A stretch of DNA of 64,000 nt, taken from positions 3,534,001 to 3,598,000 of the forward strand of contig NZ_CP169217.1 of NCBI RefSeq assembly GCF_041897535.1, in the 5' to 3' direction. The notes under the pieces are model-generated. The model did not search any database. It was not told where the DNA came from and was given only the letters and a program-made list of their open reading frames with translations. This DNA comes from Methylomicrobium lacus_A. GTDB lineage: Bacteria; Pseudomonadota; Gammaproteobacteria; Methylococcales; Methylomonadaceae. Positions 53,531 through 63,020 of this stretch are shown here, piece after piece. The position numbers were made by a program, and so were the translations under genes. Every line of letters begins with the position of its first letter. Positions within the stretch are counted from its first letter, which is position 1.

Positions 53531-55129
53531 ATGAGCCAAATGATGCGGCGCGATTTTTCCCGTTTGAATGATCGGACTTTCGATGTGCTGATTTGCGGCG
53601 GCGGCATCTACGGCGCCTGGACCGCTTATGATGCGGCCTTGCGCGGCCTCAAGGTCGCGCTGGTCGACCGGGGCGACTTCGCGAATGCGACATCGAGCGC
53701 ATCGAGCAAGCTGGTGCACGGGGGCCTTCGCTATCTCGAAAATTTCGATTTCAAGCTGGTGCGCAAAACGCTGGCCGAACGGCAGATGCTGCTGGCGGCG
53801 GCGCCGCATCGGGTGCGGCCCTTGCGCTTCGGCGTGCCTGTTTACCGGGATAGCCGGCTCGGCAGTTTCCGGCTGGCTGTCGGCTTGACCCTGTATGACG
53901 GACTGGCTGGCTCGATCAATGATGAACAAGGTTTTAAGCGTTACGATAACAGTGAATTTTCTGCGCGCTTTCCGTTCTTGCGAACCGCAGGTCTGAAAGC
54001 CGGCTTTACCTATCTCGATGCGCAAACCGACGATGCGCGCCTGGTGCTGGAACTGGTCGCAGGTGCCGAAAGCGCCGGCGCGGTCTGCCTGAACTATTGC
54101 AGGGTGGCTGAATTTATCGAGCGGAACGACAAGCTTTCCGCGGCGTTAGTGACCGATCAACTCACCGGTGAAAGCGTTGCGGTGCAGGCGGAACAGTTCG
54201 TGAATACGGCCGGGCAATGGGCCGGCCTGTTGCAGCACGGTAAGCGCAATTACCGCCTGAGCAAGGGCGTGCATCTGATTCTGCCGAACATCCTGGACGG
54301 GGAGGCTTTACTGCTGACCGCGAAGGCCGACGGCCGGGTGTTTTTCATGATTCCCTGGTACGGCAGGACCTTGGTCGGCACGACCGATACCGATTATGAC
54401 GGCGATCTCGATGCGGTGAGGGTGGAAAATAAGGACATCGATTATTTGCTGAGTGAGGTGAACGGTGTCGCCGGGAACGTGAGCTGGACTCGGGAAGACA
54501 TCATCGGCAGTTTCGCGGGGCTGCGTGTGTTGAAGCAAAGCGATCGGTCTTCCCCGTCCGCGGTCAGCCGCGACTGGGAATTGCATGCCTCGGGCAATGG
54601 CCTGTTGACCTCGATCGGCGGTAAGCTGACCTCGGCCAGAAGCGATGCGGCGCATATCGTGGATAAACTCTGCGAGAATCTTGGCGTGCGGCAGGCATGC
54701 GGAACCTTCGGCAAGCCGCTGCCGTGGTCGCCGGGGGGCGATGTTCCGGCCTGGTCTGAAGCGATGACCCGGCGCGCCCTGGCGTTGGGGATAGACAAGG
54801 AAAGCGCGTATTGGCTGCTTTTTCGCCACGGCAGCCGCGTCACGGATGTCTTAGCGTTATGCGAAAGTCATCCCGATTCGGCGAGTCGGATCGTGCCGGA
54901 GGCGCCCTTTATCGTGACCGATCTCTTGTTTTGCGCGCGCAGCGAAATGATCGTGCATCTCGATGATTTGCTGCGGCGCCGGCTGCCTTTGCTGATTCTG
55001 GCGAAGCTGAAGCCGGAAGATCTGCGGCGGATTGCGGGGATGGTCGCGCCCGAATTGGGCTGGAGTCAGGAAAAGATCGAGTCGGAGTGCCGGCGTGTTT
55101 TGCAAGCCTACAGTTTAGGAGGCAGCTAA
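53531..55129 (+). CDS. glpD: FAD-dependent glycerol-3-phosphate dehydrogenase/oxidase (GlpD-like)
   Basis: The protein of about 532 residues has the FAD-binding loop LICGGGIYGAWTAYDAALRG (in part), the GlpD signature ATSSASSKLVHGGLRYLE (in part), SKGVHLILP, FMIPWYGRTLVGTTDTDY (in part) and a C-terminal helical DAO_C domain. It should oxidise glycerol-3-phosphate to dihydroxyacetone phosphate at the membrane. The start is uncertain: ATG at 53531 (GAGGAC just before it), 53540 or 53543. It is 50 bases after comF. Confidence 0.88.
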   Translation: MSQMMRRDFSRLNDRTFDVLICGGGIYGAWTAYDAALRGLKVALVDRGDFANATSSASSKLVHGGLRYLENFDFKLVRKTLAERQMLLAAAPHRVRPLRFGVPVYRDSRLGSFRLAVGLTLYDGLAGSINDEQGFKRYDNSEFSARFPFLRTAGLKAGFTYLDAQTDDARLVLELVAGAESAGAVCLNYCRVAEFIERNDKLSAALVTDQLTGESVAVQAEQFVNTAGQWAGLLQHGKRNYRLSKGVHLILPNILDGEALLLTAKADGRVFFMIPWYGRTLVGTTDTDYDGDLDAVRVENKDIDYLLSEVNGVAGNVSWTREDIIGSFAGLRVLKQSDRSSPSAVSRDWELHASGNGLLTSIGGKLTSARSDAAHIVDKLCENLGVRQACGTFGKPLPWSPGGDVPAWSEAMTRRALALGIDKESAYWLLFRHGSRVTDVLALCESHPDSASRIVPEAPFIVTDLLFCARSEMIVHLDDLLRRRLPLLILAKLKPEDLRRIAGMVAPELGWSQEKIESECRRVLQAYSLGGS

Positions 55130-55180
55130 ACGGATGGGTAGAGGCGCTAGCCGAAACCAATCGATCTAATGGGCAGCATC

Positions 55181-55606
55181 CTATAAGTTAGCAAGCCTTA
55201 TCGCGTTGATCTCTTTTGTTAAAATTTGCTTAGCTTGCCAGCCAGATGCCTTTGCTACGAGAACCCCGTCCTCCCAAATCCCAACAACTGGAGACTGATA
55301 AACCGGCCCCACATCAGGAACATAAAGTTCAATGTCAGATTGAGATTTACATTTACTCAGCATAAATATGTCAAGCTGACTTCTATCAGACAATTCAGAA
55401 AGTGCATCCAGCAATTCAAGATCCTCTCGACTAAATTCTGCAACACTGACTAAAAATCTTTTTCCTCGATTTTGTATTGGATCACCTGGCTTCCAAAGTT
55501 TCAAGCCGCTATCCTCTACCCGTTTTGAAAACTCAGATATCACATATCGTTGTTGATCCCCGGGTTGCATATGCATTGATTCGAAAAATAGGTTGACTAA
55601 TTTCAT
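55181..55606 (-). CDS. AT-rich orphan protein of unknown function
   Basis: The 141-residue soluble protein has no signal peptide, membrane segment or motif I recognise. It is rich in Glu, Asp and Lys, with alternating beta-strand and helix-like stretches (KRFLVSVAEFSREDLELLDAL in part, VVGIWEDGVLVAKASG). Its base composition is clearly more AT-rich than the neighbours, which suggests later acquisition. No good ribosome binding site precedes the ATG. It lies between glpD and a dispersed repeat. Confidence 0.55.
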   Translation of the reverse strand: MKLVNLFFESMHMQPGDQQRYVISEFSKRVEDSGLKLWKPGDPIQNRGKRFLVSVAEFSREDLELLDALSELSDRSQLDIFMLSKCKSQSDIELYVPDVGPVYQSPVVGIWEDGVLVAKASGWQAKQILTKEINAIRLANL

Positions 55607-55720
55607 GGGCGCGCAACTTTTATACCATTGTTAAACCAGCAAGGATGGGCGGGATAAAAGGCCTCATCAAGCCTTGCGACAAAAGCATCGGTTTTGGATT
55701 TCTAGTCATCCTCAACAGTT

Positions 55721-55770
55721 CGCACCGCAGGCGCGGTGCGAACGGCATTCCTACGCGGCGCGCAGGAACG
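55721..55770. repeat. Double-hairpin dispersed repeat, copy 2
   Basis: It has the same architecture as 51662-51711: GCACCGC-aggc-GCGGTGC, then ACGGCA, then TTCCT..CGC-ggc-GCG..AGGAA. One stem position changed from C-G in copy 1 to T-A here, a compensatory change. It lies just downstream of corA. Confidence 0.8.
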
Positions 55771-55773
55771 AGG

Positions 55774-56838
55774 TTAAAGCCACTTGCGTTTCCTGAAGAA
55801 CATCAGCAGGAAACCCGATATCACGATGAAAATCACCCATAACAGCGGATAACCCCATTTCCATCTCAGCTCGGGCATGTAGTCGAAATTCATGCCGTAC
55901 ACCCCGGCGATGAAGGTCAGCGGGATGAATAGCGTCGAGAACACGGTCAACACCTTCATCGTTTCGTTCATTTTGTTGCTGATGCTGGACAGGTAGATGT
56001 CCAGCATGCCGGAAATCAGGTCGCGGTAGGATTCCAGCGCTTCGATGATGCGTATCGTGTGATCGTAGACATCGGTGAAATAATGTTGAGTGCGCTCGTT
56101 TAGAAGCGGCGATTCGCTGCGATGGATCGCGGCCAGCATTTCCCGCAGCGGCGAGATCGAGCGGCGTAAAAAAATCAGTTCGCGTTTGATCTTCTGTATA
56201 GCCGTCATCGTGCGGTGGGTCGGGTTGGTCAACAATTCGTCTTCGACCGTTTCGATCAATTCGTCGAAGGTGTCCTGCAAGGCGAAATATTCGTCGATCA
56301 CCGTATCCATGATCACGTAGGCGAGGTAGTCGCCGCCCTGGCTGCGAATATGGCTTTGCGGGACGTTCAGCCGGTTGATGATCGGGTCCAGAATGTCGTC
56401 GGGTTTTTCCTTGAAGGTGAACACGATGTTGTTCAACAGCAGCAGGCTGATTTGTTCGTATTCGACCGAGGCATCGCCGTTCTGCAACGCGATCGCCTTG
56501 AACACGATGTACAGATAATTCTCGAATTCCTCGAATTTGGGCCGCTGATGCGTATTCAGAATGTCTTCGAGCACCAGCGCGTGAATGTTGAAATGCCGTC
56601 CGATCGCCTCGATCACCGAGACATTTTCGAGACCGTTCACGATCACCCAGGTGACCGTTTCGGGGGTGTCGTAAGGCGGTATCTCGTCGACCGAGGCGAG
56701 GGTGCGCTTTTCGAGCAGCGAGCCGTTGTAATTGATCACCGTGATGCTTGAGACGTGATCGTGCACATCGCCGACATGCACGAGCGAGCCCGGCTCCATG
56801 CCGGCTTTTTCGGAGGCGTAACTGAGCGATTCAATCAT
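55774..56838 (-). CDS. corA: CorA magnesium/cobalt transporter
   Basis: The 354-residue protein has a long cytoplasmic N-terminal domain and two C-terminal membrane helices. The first ends with the selectivity motif YGMNFDYMPE, which defines CorA. The segment STLFIPLTFIAGVYGMNF (in part) is typical, and a basic RKRKW tail follows. CorA pentamers admit Mg2+ and Co2+. It is the last gene of apbE-hpnN-marC-corA, 16 bases after marC. Confidence 0.95.
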   Translation of the reverse strand: MIESLSYASEKAGMEPGSLVHVGDVHDHVSSITVINYNGSLLEKRTLASVDEIPPYDTPETVTWVIVNGLENVSVIEAIGRHFNIHALVLEDILNTHQRPKFEEFENYLYIVFKAIALQNGDASVEYEQISLLLLNNIVFTFKEKPDDILDPIINRLNVPQSHIRSQGGDYLAYVIMDTVIDEYFALQDTFDELIETVEDELLTNPTHRTMTAIQKIKRELIFLRRSISPLREMLAAIHRSESPLLNERTQHYFTDVYDHTIRIIEALESYRDLISGMLDIYLSSISNKMNETMKVLTVFSTLFIPLTFIAGVYGMNFDYMPELRWKWGYPLLWVIFIVISGFLLMFFRKRKWL

Positions 56839-56854
56839 GTCGGCAGCGTGTGGA

Positions 56855-57493
56855 TTAGGGGTTGGCGGATAAGATCGGAAACAAACCTTTCAAGCCGCCG
56901 GCGATGAATTCGACGGCCAGCGCGGAAAGCACCAAACCCATCAGGCGCGTGAAAATATTGATGCCGGTCCGGCTCAGATGTTGGGTCAGCCAGGGAATGA
57001 AGCGAATCACGATCCATAAGATCAGGGCGACCGTCACGATGTCCAAACTAATCAAAAGATAATGCCAGAGCGAATCGTCCGTTTGCGCATAGAGGATCAC
57101 CGTACTGATCGCGCCGGGGCCGGCCAACAGCGGCATCGAGATCGGAACGACCGCGCTCGACTGGCGGTTTGCGCTGGCTTCGGCTTCCTCCCGGTTATGC
57201 ACCAGTTCGCTGGTCTTCGCATGCAGCATCGAAATCGCCATCAACATCAACAAAATGCCGCCGCTGACTTTGAAAGAGCTGATGCTGATGCCGAAAAAAT
57301 ACAGCAGGTTTTCTCCGGCAAATAACGCAAGCAGCAAGATGACGGTGACCGAAAAAGCGACCGTCCCGGCAATCGACTTCATCTCCGCAGGTTTGCCGGC
57401 TGTCAGCGCGGCGATGATCGGCATCACGCCCAATGGATCGACCACGGCGATCAGGGCGATGAGGATTTTGATGTAGTCCGTGTATTCGATCAT
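56855..57493 (-). CDS. MarC family membrane protein
   Basis: The 212-residue protein has about six membrane helices and the MarC family segments VDPLGVMPIIAALT, SGGILLMLMAISML, SAVVPISMPLLAGPGAISTVILY in parts, and ILWIVIRFIPWL. The function is unknown; the old link to multiple antibiotic resistance has been withdrawn. It is 39 bases after the RND permease gene and 16 bases before corA. Confidence 0.9.
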   Translation of the reverse strand: MIEYTDYIKILIALIAVVDPLGVMPIIAALTAGKPAEMKSIAGTVAFSVTVILLLALFAGENLLYFFGISISSFKVSGGILLMLMAISMLHAKTSELVHNREEAEASANRQSSAVVPISMPLLAGPGAISTVILYAQTDDSLWHYLLISLDIVTVALILWIVIRFIPWLTQHLSRTGINIFTRLMGLVLSALAVEFIAGGLKGLFPILSANP

Positions 57494-57532
57494 GTCTTCT
57501 TGCGCCGACAGATAGCAGTCCGCTGTGTTGCC

Positions 57533-60220
57533 CTAGGCCGTTTTTGACCGCTTGGCGGCCGGGTGATTGACTCTGTGCTTGAACACCAGTTTGCTCAGCG
57601 CCGGCAGCACCACGAACGTGCAGGTCATGATCCAGAAGATGCCGATCGTGATCACTAGACCCATGCTCGCTATGCCTTCATGCGGCGAAAACGCGAGGCC
57701 CGCGAAACTCGACGCGGTGGTCAAGGCGCCGTAGAACATCGCCCGCGCGGTGCTCGACTGGTAGATGTTCTGTTCCTCCGACAGCGAGTGGTGCAGTTTT
57801 TCGACCATGTGGATGCCGTTGTCGACGCCGAGGCCGAGCAGCAGCGGCAAGGCGATGATGTTCGCGAAATTGATCGGCGTGCCGGTCAGCACCGTGCTGG
57901 CCATCGTAAAGAGGCCGGCCAGAATCAGCGGGGTCATCACCAGCAGGGTGTCGGTCAGGTTGCGCCGAATCGCCAACAGCAGCAGCGCGATCGTGATCAG
58001 CGCGATGATGATCGCCTGTTGAAAGGCGTTGATCACTTCCTTCATCGACTCCCAATACATGATCGGCAAATCGGTCGTTTCCGGCGCGATCGCCTGCACG
58101 TCGGTGATGAATTTGGCCATTTTGTCGAGATCGTTCAGATCATACTTCGGCACGATCTGAATCCGGTACAGGCCGGTTTTGCTGAGCCATCTGTCCTTGA
58201 TGTCCTGCGGCACGTCTTCGAGCGTGACTTCGCTCGCGTTCAAACTGCCGTAGAGTTCGTTCATCACCTTCGGCAAGGTGCCGAGCAGGGTGATCTGAAC
58301 CTGTTCGATGAACTGGCGGCGACTGGTTTCCTGGCGCGCGTCCAGTTCGAGCAGAATATCGCTCAATTCTTTGCGCAATTGGGTCAGCGACGCGATTTCC
58401 TTCGCGTTCGTTTTGCCGGGCAGCACCGTGTCGATCGCCTTGATCAGTTTGACGATGCCCGGTTCCGGCGCCAGATCCGGCTGCAATTCGGGGAAGCGTT
58501 GCGGTTGCGCGCCGAGCATCAGCGCGATTTCATCGATGATCGCGAGTTTGTCTTCCTGATTGTCCGGCACGAAATCGAACAGGCTGATCGTCTTGTCGAC
58601 CGTATCGATCTTGGCGAGCTGCTGCTGCAAGGCCTTGGCCTTGTCCGCATTTTCCGCGAGAATCGTCAGGGTCATCGGTGAGGTGTCCTTGTCCTTCATC
58701 AGGCTCTTGAATGCGATCACCGACTCGGTTTTCGGATCGCGGAGGTTCAGCGGATTGAAGTCGGTCTTGACGTTGAATACCAGAATGATCGACACCACGC
58801 TCAGCACCACGGTGCCGATCGCAATCGGTTTCGCGTAATGCAGGGTCAGATGGGCAAATTTTTCCGCCAGCGTCGCCAGTAGCGGGTGCGTAGAATCGGC
58901 ATCCGTCGGCACCGAAACCGGCACGAACTTGAGCAGCAGCGGCAAGACGGTCAAGGTGACCAGCAGGCAGATGAACAAGCTGGTCCCGGCCAAAAGTCCC
59001 AGCTCGGAGACGCCCTTATAATCGGTCGGAATGAAGGCATACAGCCCGATTGCGGTGGTGCCTGCGCACAATAACAGCGATGGGCTGGTGCTGAGCAGGG
59101 TGCTGCGGATCGCGCGGACCCTGTCGACATGATGCAGCAGGTTGTCGCGGTAGCGCAAACAGAAATGGATCGCATATTCGACGCCGAGACCGATATTCGA
59201 GACCGCGAAGGCAACCGAAATCAGATTCAACTCCTTGACCGAAAACGCGGCAAAGCCGCCGCAAAACACCATGCCCAGGGCGAGCGTGAACAGGGTCGTC
59301 AAGGTCAGCGCGAGCGAATGGTAGGCCTTCAATAGAATCACGAAAACCAGCACCACCGAGAAAATACTCGCATTGAAGGTGCCGCTGCTCATCCCCAAGA
59401 GTTCGTCATCTTCCAGGCCGACTTCGCCGGTCACCCAGACTTTGACCGCAGGCAGGTTCGGCTCCTGAATCGTGGCCGAGGCTTTCCGGATCGCTTCGAT
59501 CGCGTTTTCGGCCGGCCGAATCGAGCTGTAATCGAACTTGGGCAGCACGTTGATGAAGCCTTTGTTCGCGCTCGCCTGGGTGATTTTCTGTTCGGCGATC
59601 AGGTTTTCCCAGGACAACAGGCTATTCTGGCCGTTGATTCGCTTATGCAGGGAGGCATTGATCTTATCGATTAGCGAAGTCAGGTCGATCGGTACGCTTT
59701 GATCCTTGTTCGCGGAGGTCAGCGCATCTTCGAGGATCGAAAAAAAACCGGTCAGATTCGGTTCCTTCGAAATCCGGCCGATGAAGGGCTGCGCCTGCGA
59801 TAGGCTGTTCGACAAGGTTTGCAGATCGTCCTGTTCGAGATAGAGCAGGCCGTTGCGGTGGAAATACTCGTTGTCGTTCGGCACATAGACCGAATCGAAA
59901 TTGGTCTTGTCCGCGGCTAGCAAGCGGCCCAGGCGTTTGGTCGCCGATTTGGTCAGTTCGGGCGTGTCCGACTCGACCACCAGCAACAGTGTATGCAAAT
60001 CTTTCGAGAAGTTTTGTTCGAATTTGCGGCGGTTTTGCTGAAACGGCGCATCGGGCGCGATCAGTTCGGCCGTGTCGGTATTGATGCTCAAATGGTTGGC
60101 AGTGTATTGTATGGTCCCTCCCACCAGCAGGCAGATGATCAGGAAGGTTTTAAACGGGTTGCCGAGGATGCGGTTTCCGACCGACGCGATGATGTGTTGT
60201 ACGCTATTTACAGAAGACAT
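57533..60220 (-). CDS. MMPL/RND permease resembling hopanoid transporter HpnN
   Basis: The 895-residue protein has the RND layout: one helix near the N-terminus, a large periplasmic domain, five or more helices (about 275-440), a second periplasmic domain and a second helix bundle (about 730-885) with LLLGLGVDNGIHMVEKLH (in part). The N-terminal INTDTAELIAPDAPFQQN (in part) closely resembles HpnN, which moves hopanoids to the outer membrane. Hopanoids are made by methanotrophs, but no other hpn gene lies in the window, so another lipid cargo is possible. It is 26 bases after apbE. Confidence 0.8.
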   Translation of the reverse strand: MSSVNSVQHIIASVGNRILGNPFKTFLIICLLVGGTIQYTANHLSINTDTAELIAPDAPFQQNRRKFEQNFSKDLHTLLLVVESDTPELTKSATKRLGRLLAADKTNFDSVYVPNDNEYFHRNGLLYLEQDDLQTLSNSLSQAQPFIGRISKEPNLTGFFSILEDALTSANKDQSVPIDLTSLIDKINASLHKRINGQNSLLSWENLIAEQKITQASANKGFINVLPKFDYSSIRPAENAIEAIRKASATIQEPNLPAVKVWVTGEVGLEDDELLGMSSGTFNASIFSVVLVFVILLKAYHSLALTLTTLFTLALGMVFCGGFAAFSVKELNLISVAFAVSNIGLGVEYAIHFCLRYRDNLLHHVDRVRAIRSTLLSTSPSLLLCAGTTAIGLYAFIPTDYKGVSELGLLAGTSLFICLLVTLTVLPLLLKFVPVSVPTDADSTHPLLATLAEKFAHLTLHYAKPIAIGTVVLSVVSIILVFNVKTDFNPLNLRDPKTESVIAFKSLMKDKDTSPMTLTILAENADKAKALQQQLAKIDTVDKTISLFDFVPDNQEDKLAIIDEIALMLGAQPQRFPELQPDLAPEPGIVKLIKAIDTVLPGKTNAKEIASLTQLRKELSDILLELDARQETSRRQFIEQVQITLLGTLPKVMNELYGSLNASEVTLEDVPQDIKDRWLSKTGLYRIQIVPKYDLNDLDKMAKFITDVQAIAPETTDLPIMYWESMKEVINAFQQAIIIALITIALLLLAIRRNLTDTLLVMTPLILAGLFTMASTVLTGTPINFANIIALPLLLGLGVDNGIHMVEKLHHSLSEEQNIYQSSTARAMFYGALTTASSFAGLAFSPHEGIASMGLVITIGIFWIMTCTFVVLPALSKLVFKHRVNHPAAKRSKTA

Positions 60221-60246
60221 GAAGCAGTTATCCTAGATCCAGGCAA

Positions 60247-61353
60247 TTATGGACGGGTGACAAGGTTTAAACGCTCGAACGCTTCGCTTCGGGTTTCGAG
60301 CAATTGATCGTTTTGCAGCCGGATGAATAGTGCGGCAAGATGTTCGGCATTCGCCAATTTGAGTCCCTGTTCCTGGCCGAGGCACAAGAGCGCGGTGGAC
60401 CAGGCATCGGCGATGGTCGGGTCGGCATGCGCGACCGTCACCCCGACCAAGTCATGCGTAACCGGACGGCCGGTACGCGCATCCAGGATATGGCCGTAGC
60501 GCTGGCCGTTCGCTTCGAAAAAATGCCGGTAGGTGCCCGAGGTCATGATCGCGAGCGGCGCATCCTTCGGCATCGTCAGGATTTTATGCAGCTTGTGTTC
60601 GCCGGGCAGCGGTTTTTCGATCGCGATGCGCCAGGCGGTTTGGTCCGGCTTCTGGCCGCGGGTTTTCAGCTCGCCGCCGATCTCGACCATATAATCGGTG
60701 ATGCCGTGTTTTTCGAGCACGCGGCTGAGGCTTTCGACGCTATAGCCTTGCGCGATAGACGACAGATCGACTTGCAGCGAAGCCTGTTTCTTGCTCAGAT
60801 GGGTCTCGTCAACGACGGTCAGTTGCGGCATGCCGATCAGCTGCAAGGTATCGGCGATCGCCTTGTCGTTCGGAATGGAAGGTGTTTCGCCGTTAAAACC
60901 CCAGAGTGTGAATAAGGGCTTGATCGTCAGATCGTAGCAGCCTTCCGAAGCTTTATGCACGGATTCCGCTATTCGCACCAATTGCACGATTTCGGGGCCG
61001 ACTGCCTGAGTCTCGTTACGATTGAACGACTCGATCACCGAATCGGGCCGGTAATTCGACAGCAGCTTGTCGATAACGGCGAATTCGTTGTCGACCGCCT
61101 TTTTGACCGCTGGCGCATCGATAGGGGAGGCGGACCAATAACTGATATGGTAACTGGTGCCTTGCGCGAAGCCTTTCAACTGCTGCACGGACGGTGCTTT
61201 CGTACAGCCGGCAAGTGCGGCGAGCGCAAGCGCCGCGGCGATGCGGGACAAGACGGACGAAATATCGGGGTTCAATGAAGAGCGATGTCGATCGAGCGTG
61301 GATTTTGCGGCGAAACGTGTCGGGGCAAAATCGTCGCGTGCTGGTTTAATCAT
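60247..61353 (-). CDS. apbE: FAD:protein FMN transferase ApbE (lipoprotein)
   Basis: ApbE attaches FMN covalently to Thr or Ser of target flavoproteins such as the NQR or RNF subunits. The 368-residue frame has a lipobox LAALAGC, DLSSIAQGYSVE, ITDYMVEIGGELKTRG (in part), TSGTYRHFF and ILDARTGRPV, all family features. The N-terminus before the signal peptide is unusually long: the listed ATG puts about 35 residues before it, and TTG codons at 61275 or 61251 would give a normal lipoprotein signal. It heads apbE-hpnN-marC-corA. Confidence 0.9.
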   Translation of the reverse strand: MIKPARDDFAPTRFAAKSTLDRHRSSLNPDISSVLSRIAAALALAALAGCTKAPSVQQLKGFAQGTSYHISYWSASPIDAPAVKKAVDNEFAVIDKLLSNYRPDSVIESFNRNETQAVGPEIVQLVRIAESVHKASEGCYDLTIKPLFTLWGFNGETPSIPNDKAIADTLQLIGMPQLTVVDETHLSKKQASLQVDLSSIAQGYSVESLSRVLEKHGITDYMVEIGGELKTRGQKPDQTAWRIAIEKPLPGEHKLHKILTMPKDAPLAIMTSGTYRHFFEANGQRYGHILDARTGRPVTHDLVGVTVAHADPTIADAWSTALLCLGQEQGLKLANAEHLAALFIRLQNDQLLETRSEAFERLNLVTRP

Positions 61354-61648
61354 GGGTGGATTGTCTTTCGAAATGGGGTTGAATGCGAGTTTTCGGCGGA
61401 CGCAAACAAAACCGGCATGCTTTCATCCATGCCGGATCGGGATGCTTTTCGACTGAGGCCTCGCATTTGGCCGTAGGGTTTATTATAATCCGAACAGTAT
61501 TAAGGTTTTTTAAAATATTGAACACGCGGAATTTGCCGCGCGTCGTCAATGGATCATCCGTTTTTATAGCATGGCAGGATGCCATTCCTCTTGACCTCAA
61601 GCCGCTTGCTTATCGATCGTTCGAGGGCGGCATTCTGAAAAACTCGGC

Positions 61649-63004
61649 ATGAGTTTTTATCCGACTATGAATAATCTGCTGTTGATTGCCGTCGCTATTT
61701 TGCTCGTCGCCCTGAACGGTTTTTTCGTGGCGGCGGAGTTTGGCCTGGTCCGGCTGCGTCCGACGCGCATTCGCGCGATTGCGAAGATGCAAGGCTGGCA
61801 GGGGCGCATGCTCGCGAAAGTCCATGCGCGGCTGGATACCTATTTGTCCGCCTGCCAACTCGGGATTACACTCGCATCGCTCGGTCTCGGCTGGATCGGC
61901 GAGCCCGCCTTCGCCGAATTGATCGCGCCGGCGCTGAGCCGCCTCGGCATCCATTCTCCGGAGTTGCTGCACAGCATCGCTTTCCTGGTCGCGTTTTCGG
62001 TCATTTCGTTTTTGCATATCGTCGTCGGCGAACTGGCACCGAAGTCGCTCGCGATCCGTAGTCCCGAAAAGACCGGACTGATCAGCGCCGCGCCGCTCTA
62101 CGGCTTTTACCTGCTGATGTATCCGGCGATCTGGATGTTGAATGCGAGCGCGAACCTTACTCTACGGCTGTTCGGCATCAAACAGATGCACGGCCACGAT
62201 CCGTATTATAGCGCCGAGGAACTGAAGCTGATCTTGCGCGGCAACCGCCAGAGCGGCATGTTTACCCAGGACGAATGGAATATTTTGGCGAGCACGCTCG
62301 ATTTCAGCGAATTGGAGGTTTCCGATTTGATGCGTCCCCTGCATGAACTGGCCGCGCTGCATGCGAAGATGAGCATGGACGACAATCTGCGGGCGGTCTG
62401 TGAAAAGCGGTTTAGCCGCTATCCTTATTTCGATATGAATGGCGTCGATGTGCTCGGCGTGATTCATTTGAAGGATTTATTTTTCGCCCAGCAGGAAGGC
62501 AAGACGATCGACGACCTGCGCCAATATCTCCGTCCCGTACACTATGTTTCAGCGCACACCCCTGCGCTCGAATTGTTCCGCGATTTCCGCGCCGGCGCCG
62601 CGCATTTCGCGATCGTCGGCCAGAAAAACCGCATGCCGCAGGGTTTCATCACGCTGGACAATCTTTTGAGCGCGATGGTCGGCGAGATTCGCGACGAGTT
62701 CCGTCCGAGCGACGCCGAGTGGACGAGGCTCGACGATGGTTCGATCGTCGCGAAAGGCAGTTTGGCGATTTTTTCTCTCGAACGGATTTTGGGTATCGAT
62801 ATCGAAAACGAGGAACTCGAACTCGACAACGAGGTGTCGGTCGGCGGCCTGATTCTGGCCCAACTCGGCGATATTCCGGTCGAAGGCCAGCGCGTCGAGT
62901 TCCGCCAGTTCGAGGTGGTGATCGACGCAATGCAGGAATCGCGTATCCTGCAAATCCATATCTTTCCGAATACGCCGGATAGCCTTGAGCATCCGCCGGA
63001 ATGA
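61649..63004 (+). CDS. CNNM/CBS/CorC hemolysin-family membrane protein
   Basis: The 451-residue protein has an N-terminal DUF21 membrane domain with VALNGFFVAAEFGLVRLRPTRI in parts and YLSACQLGITLASLGLGWIGEP in parts, then two CBS domains (about residues 210-335) and a C-terminal CorC/HlyC transporter-associated domain with GSIVAKGSLAIF and VSVGGLILAQLG. Such proteins are thought to export Mg2+ or other divalent ions. It has the same orientation as the AI-2E transporter that begins 16 bases later. Confidence 0.92.
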   Translation: MSFYPTMNNLLLIAVAILLVALNGFFVAAEFGLVRLRPTRIRAIAKMQGWQGRMLAKVHARLDTYLSACQLGITLASLGLGWIGEPAFAELIAPALSRLGIHSPELLHSIAFLVAFSVISFLHIVVGELAPKSLAIRSPEKTGLISAAPLYGFYLLMYPAIWMLNASANLTLRLFGIKQMHGHDPYYSAEELKLILRGNRQSGMFTQDEWNILASTLDFSELEVSDLMRPLHELAALHAKMSMDDNLRAVCEKRFSRYPYFDMNGVDVLGVIHLKDLFFAQQEGKTIDDLRQYLRPVHYVSAHTPALELFRDFRAGAAHFAIVGQKNRMPQGFITLDNLLSAMVGEIRDEFRPSDAEWTRLDDGSIVAKGSLAIFSLERILGIDIENEELELDNEVSVGGLILAQLGDIPVEGQRVEFRQFEVVIDAMQESRILQIHIFPNTPDSLEHPPE

Positions 63005-63020
63005 AGCCGGCAGTCTAGTG

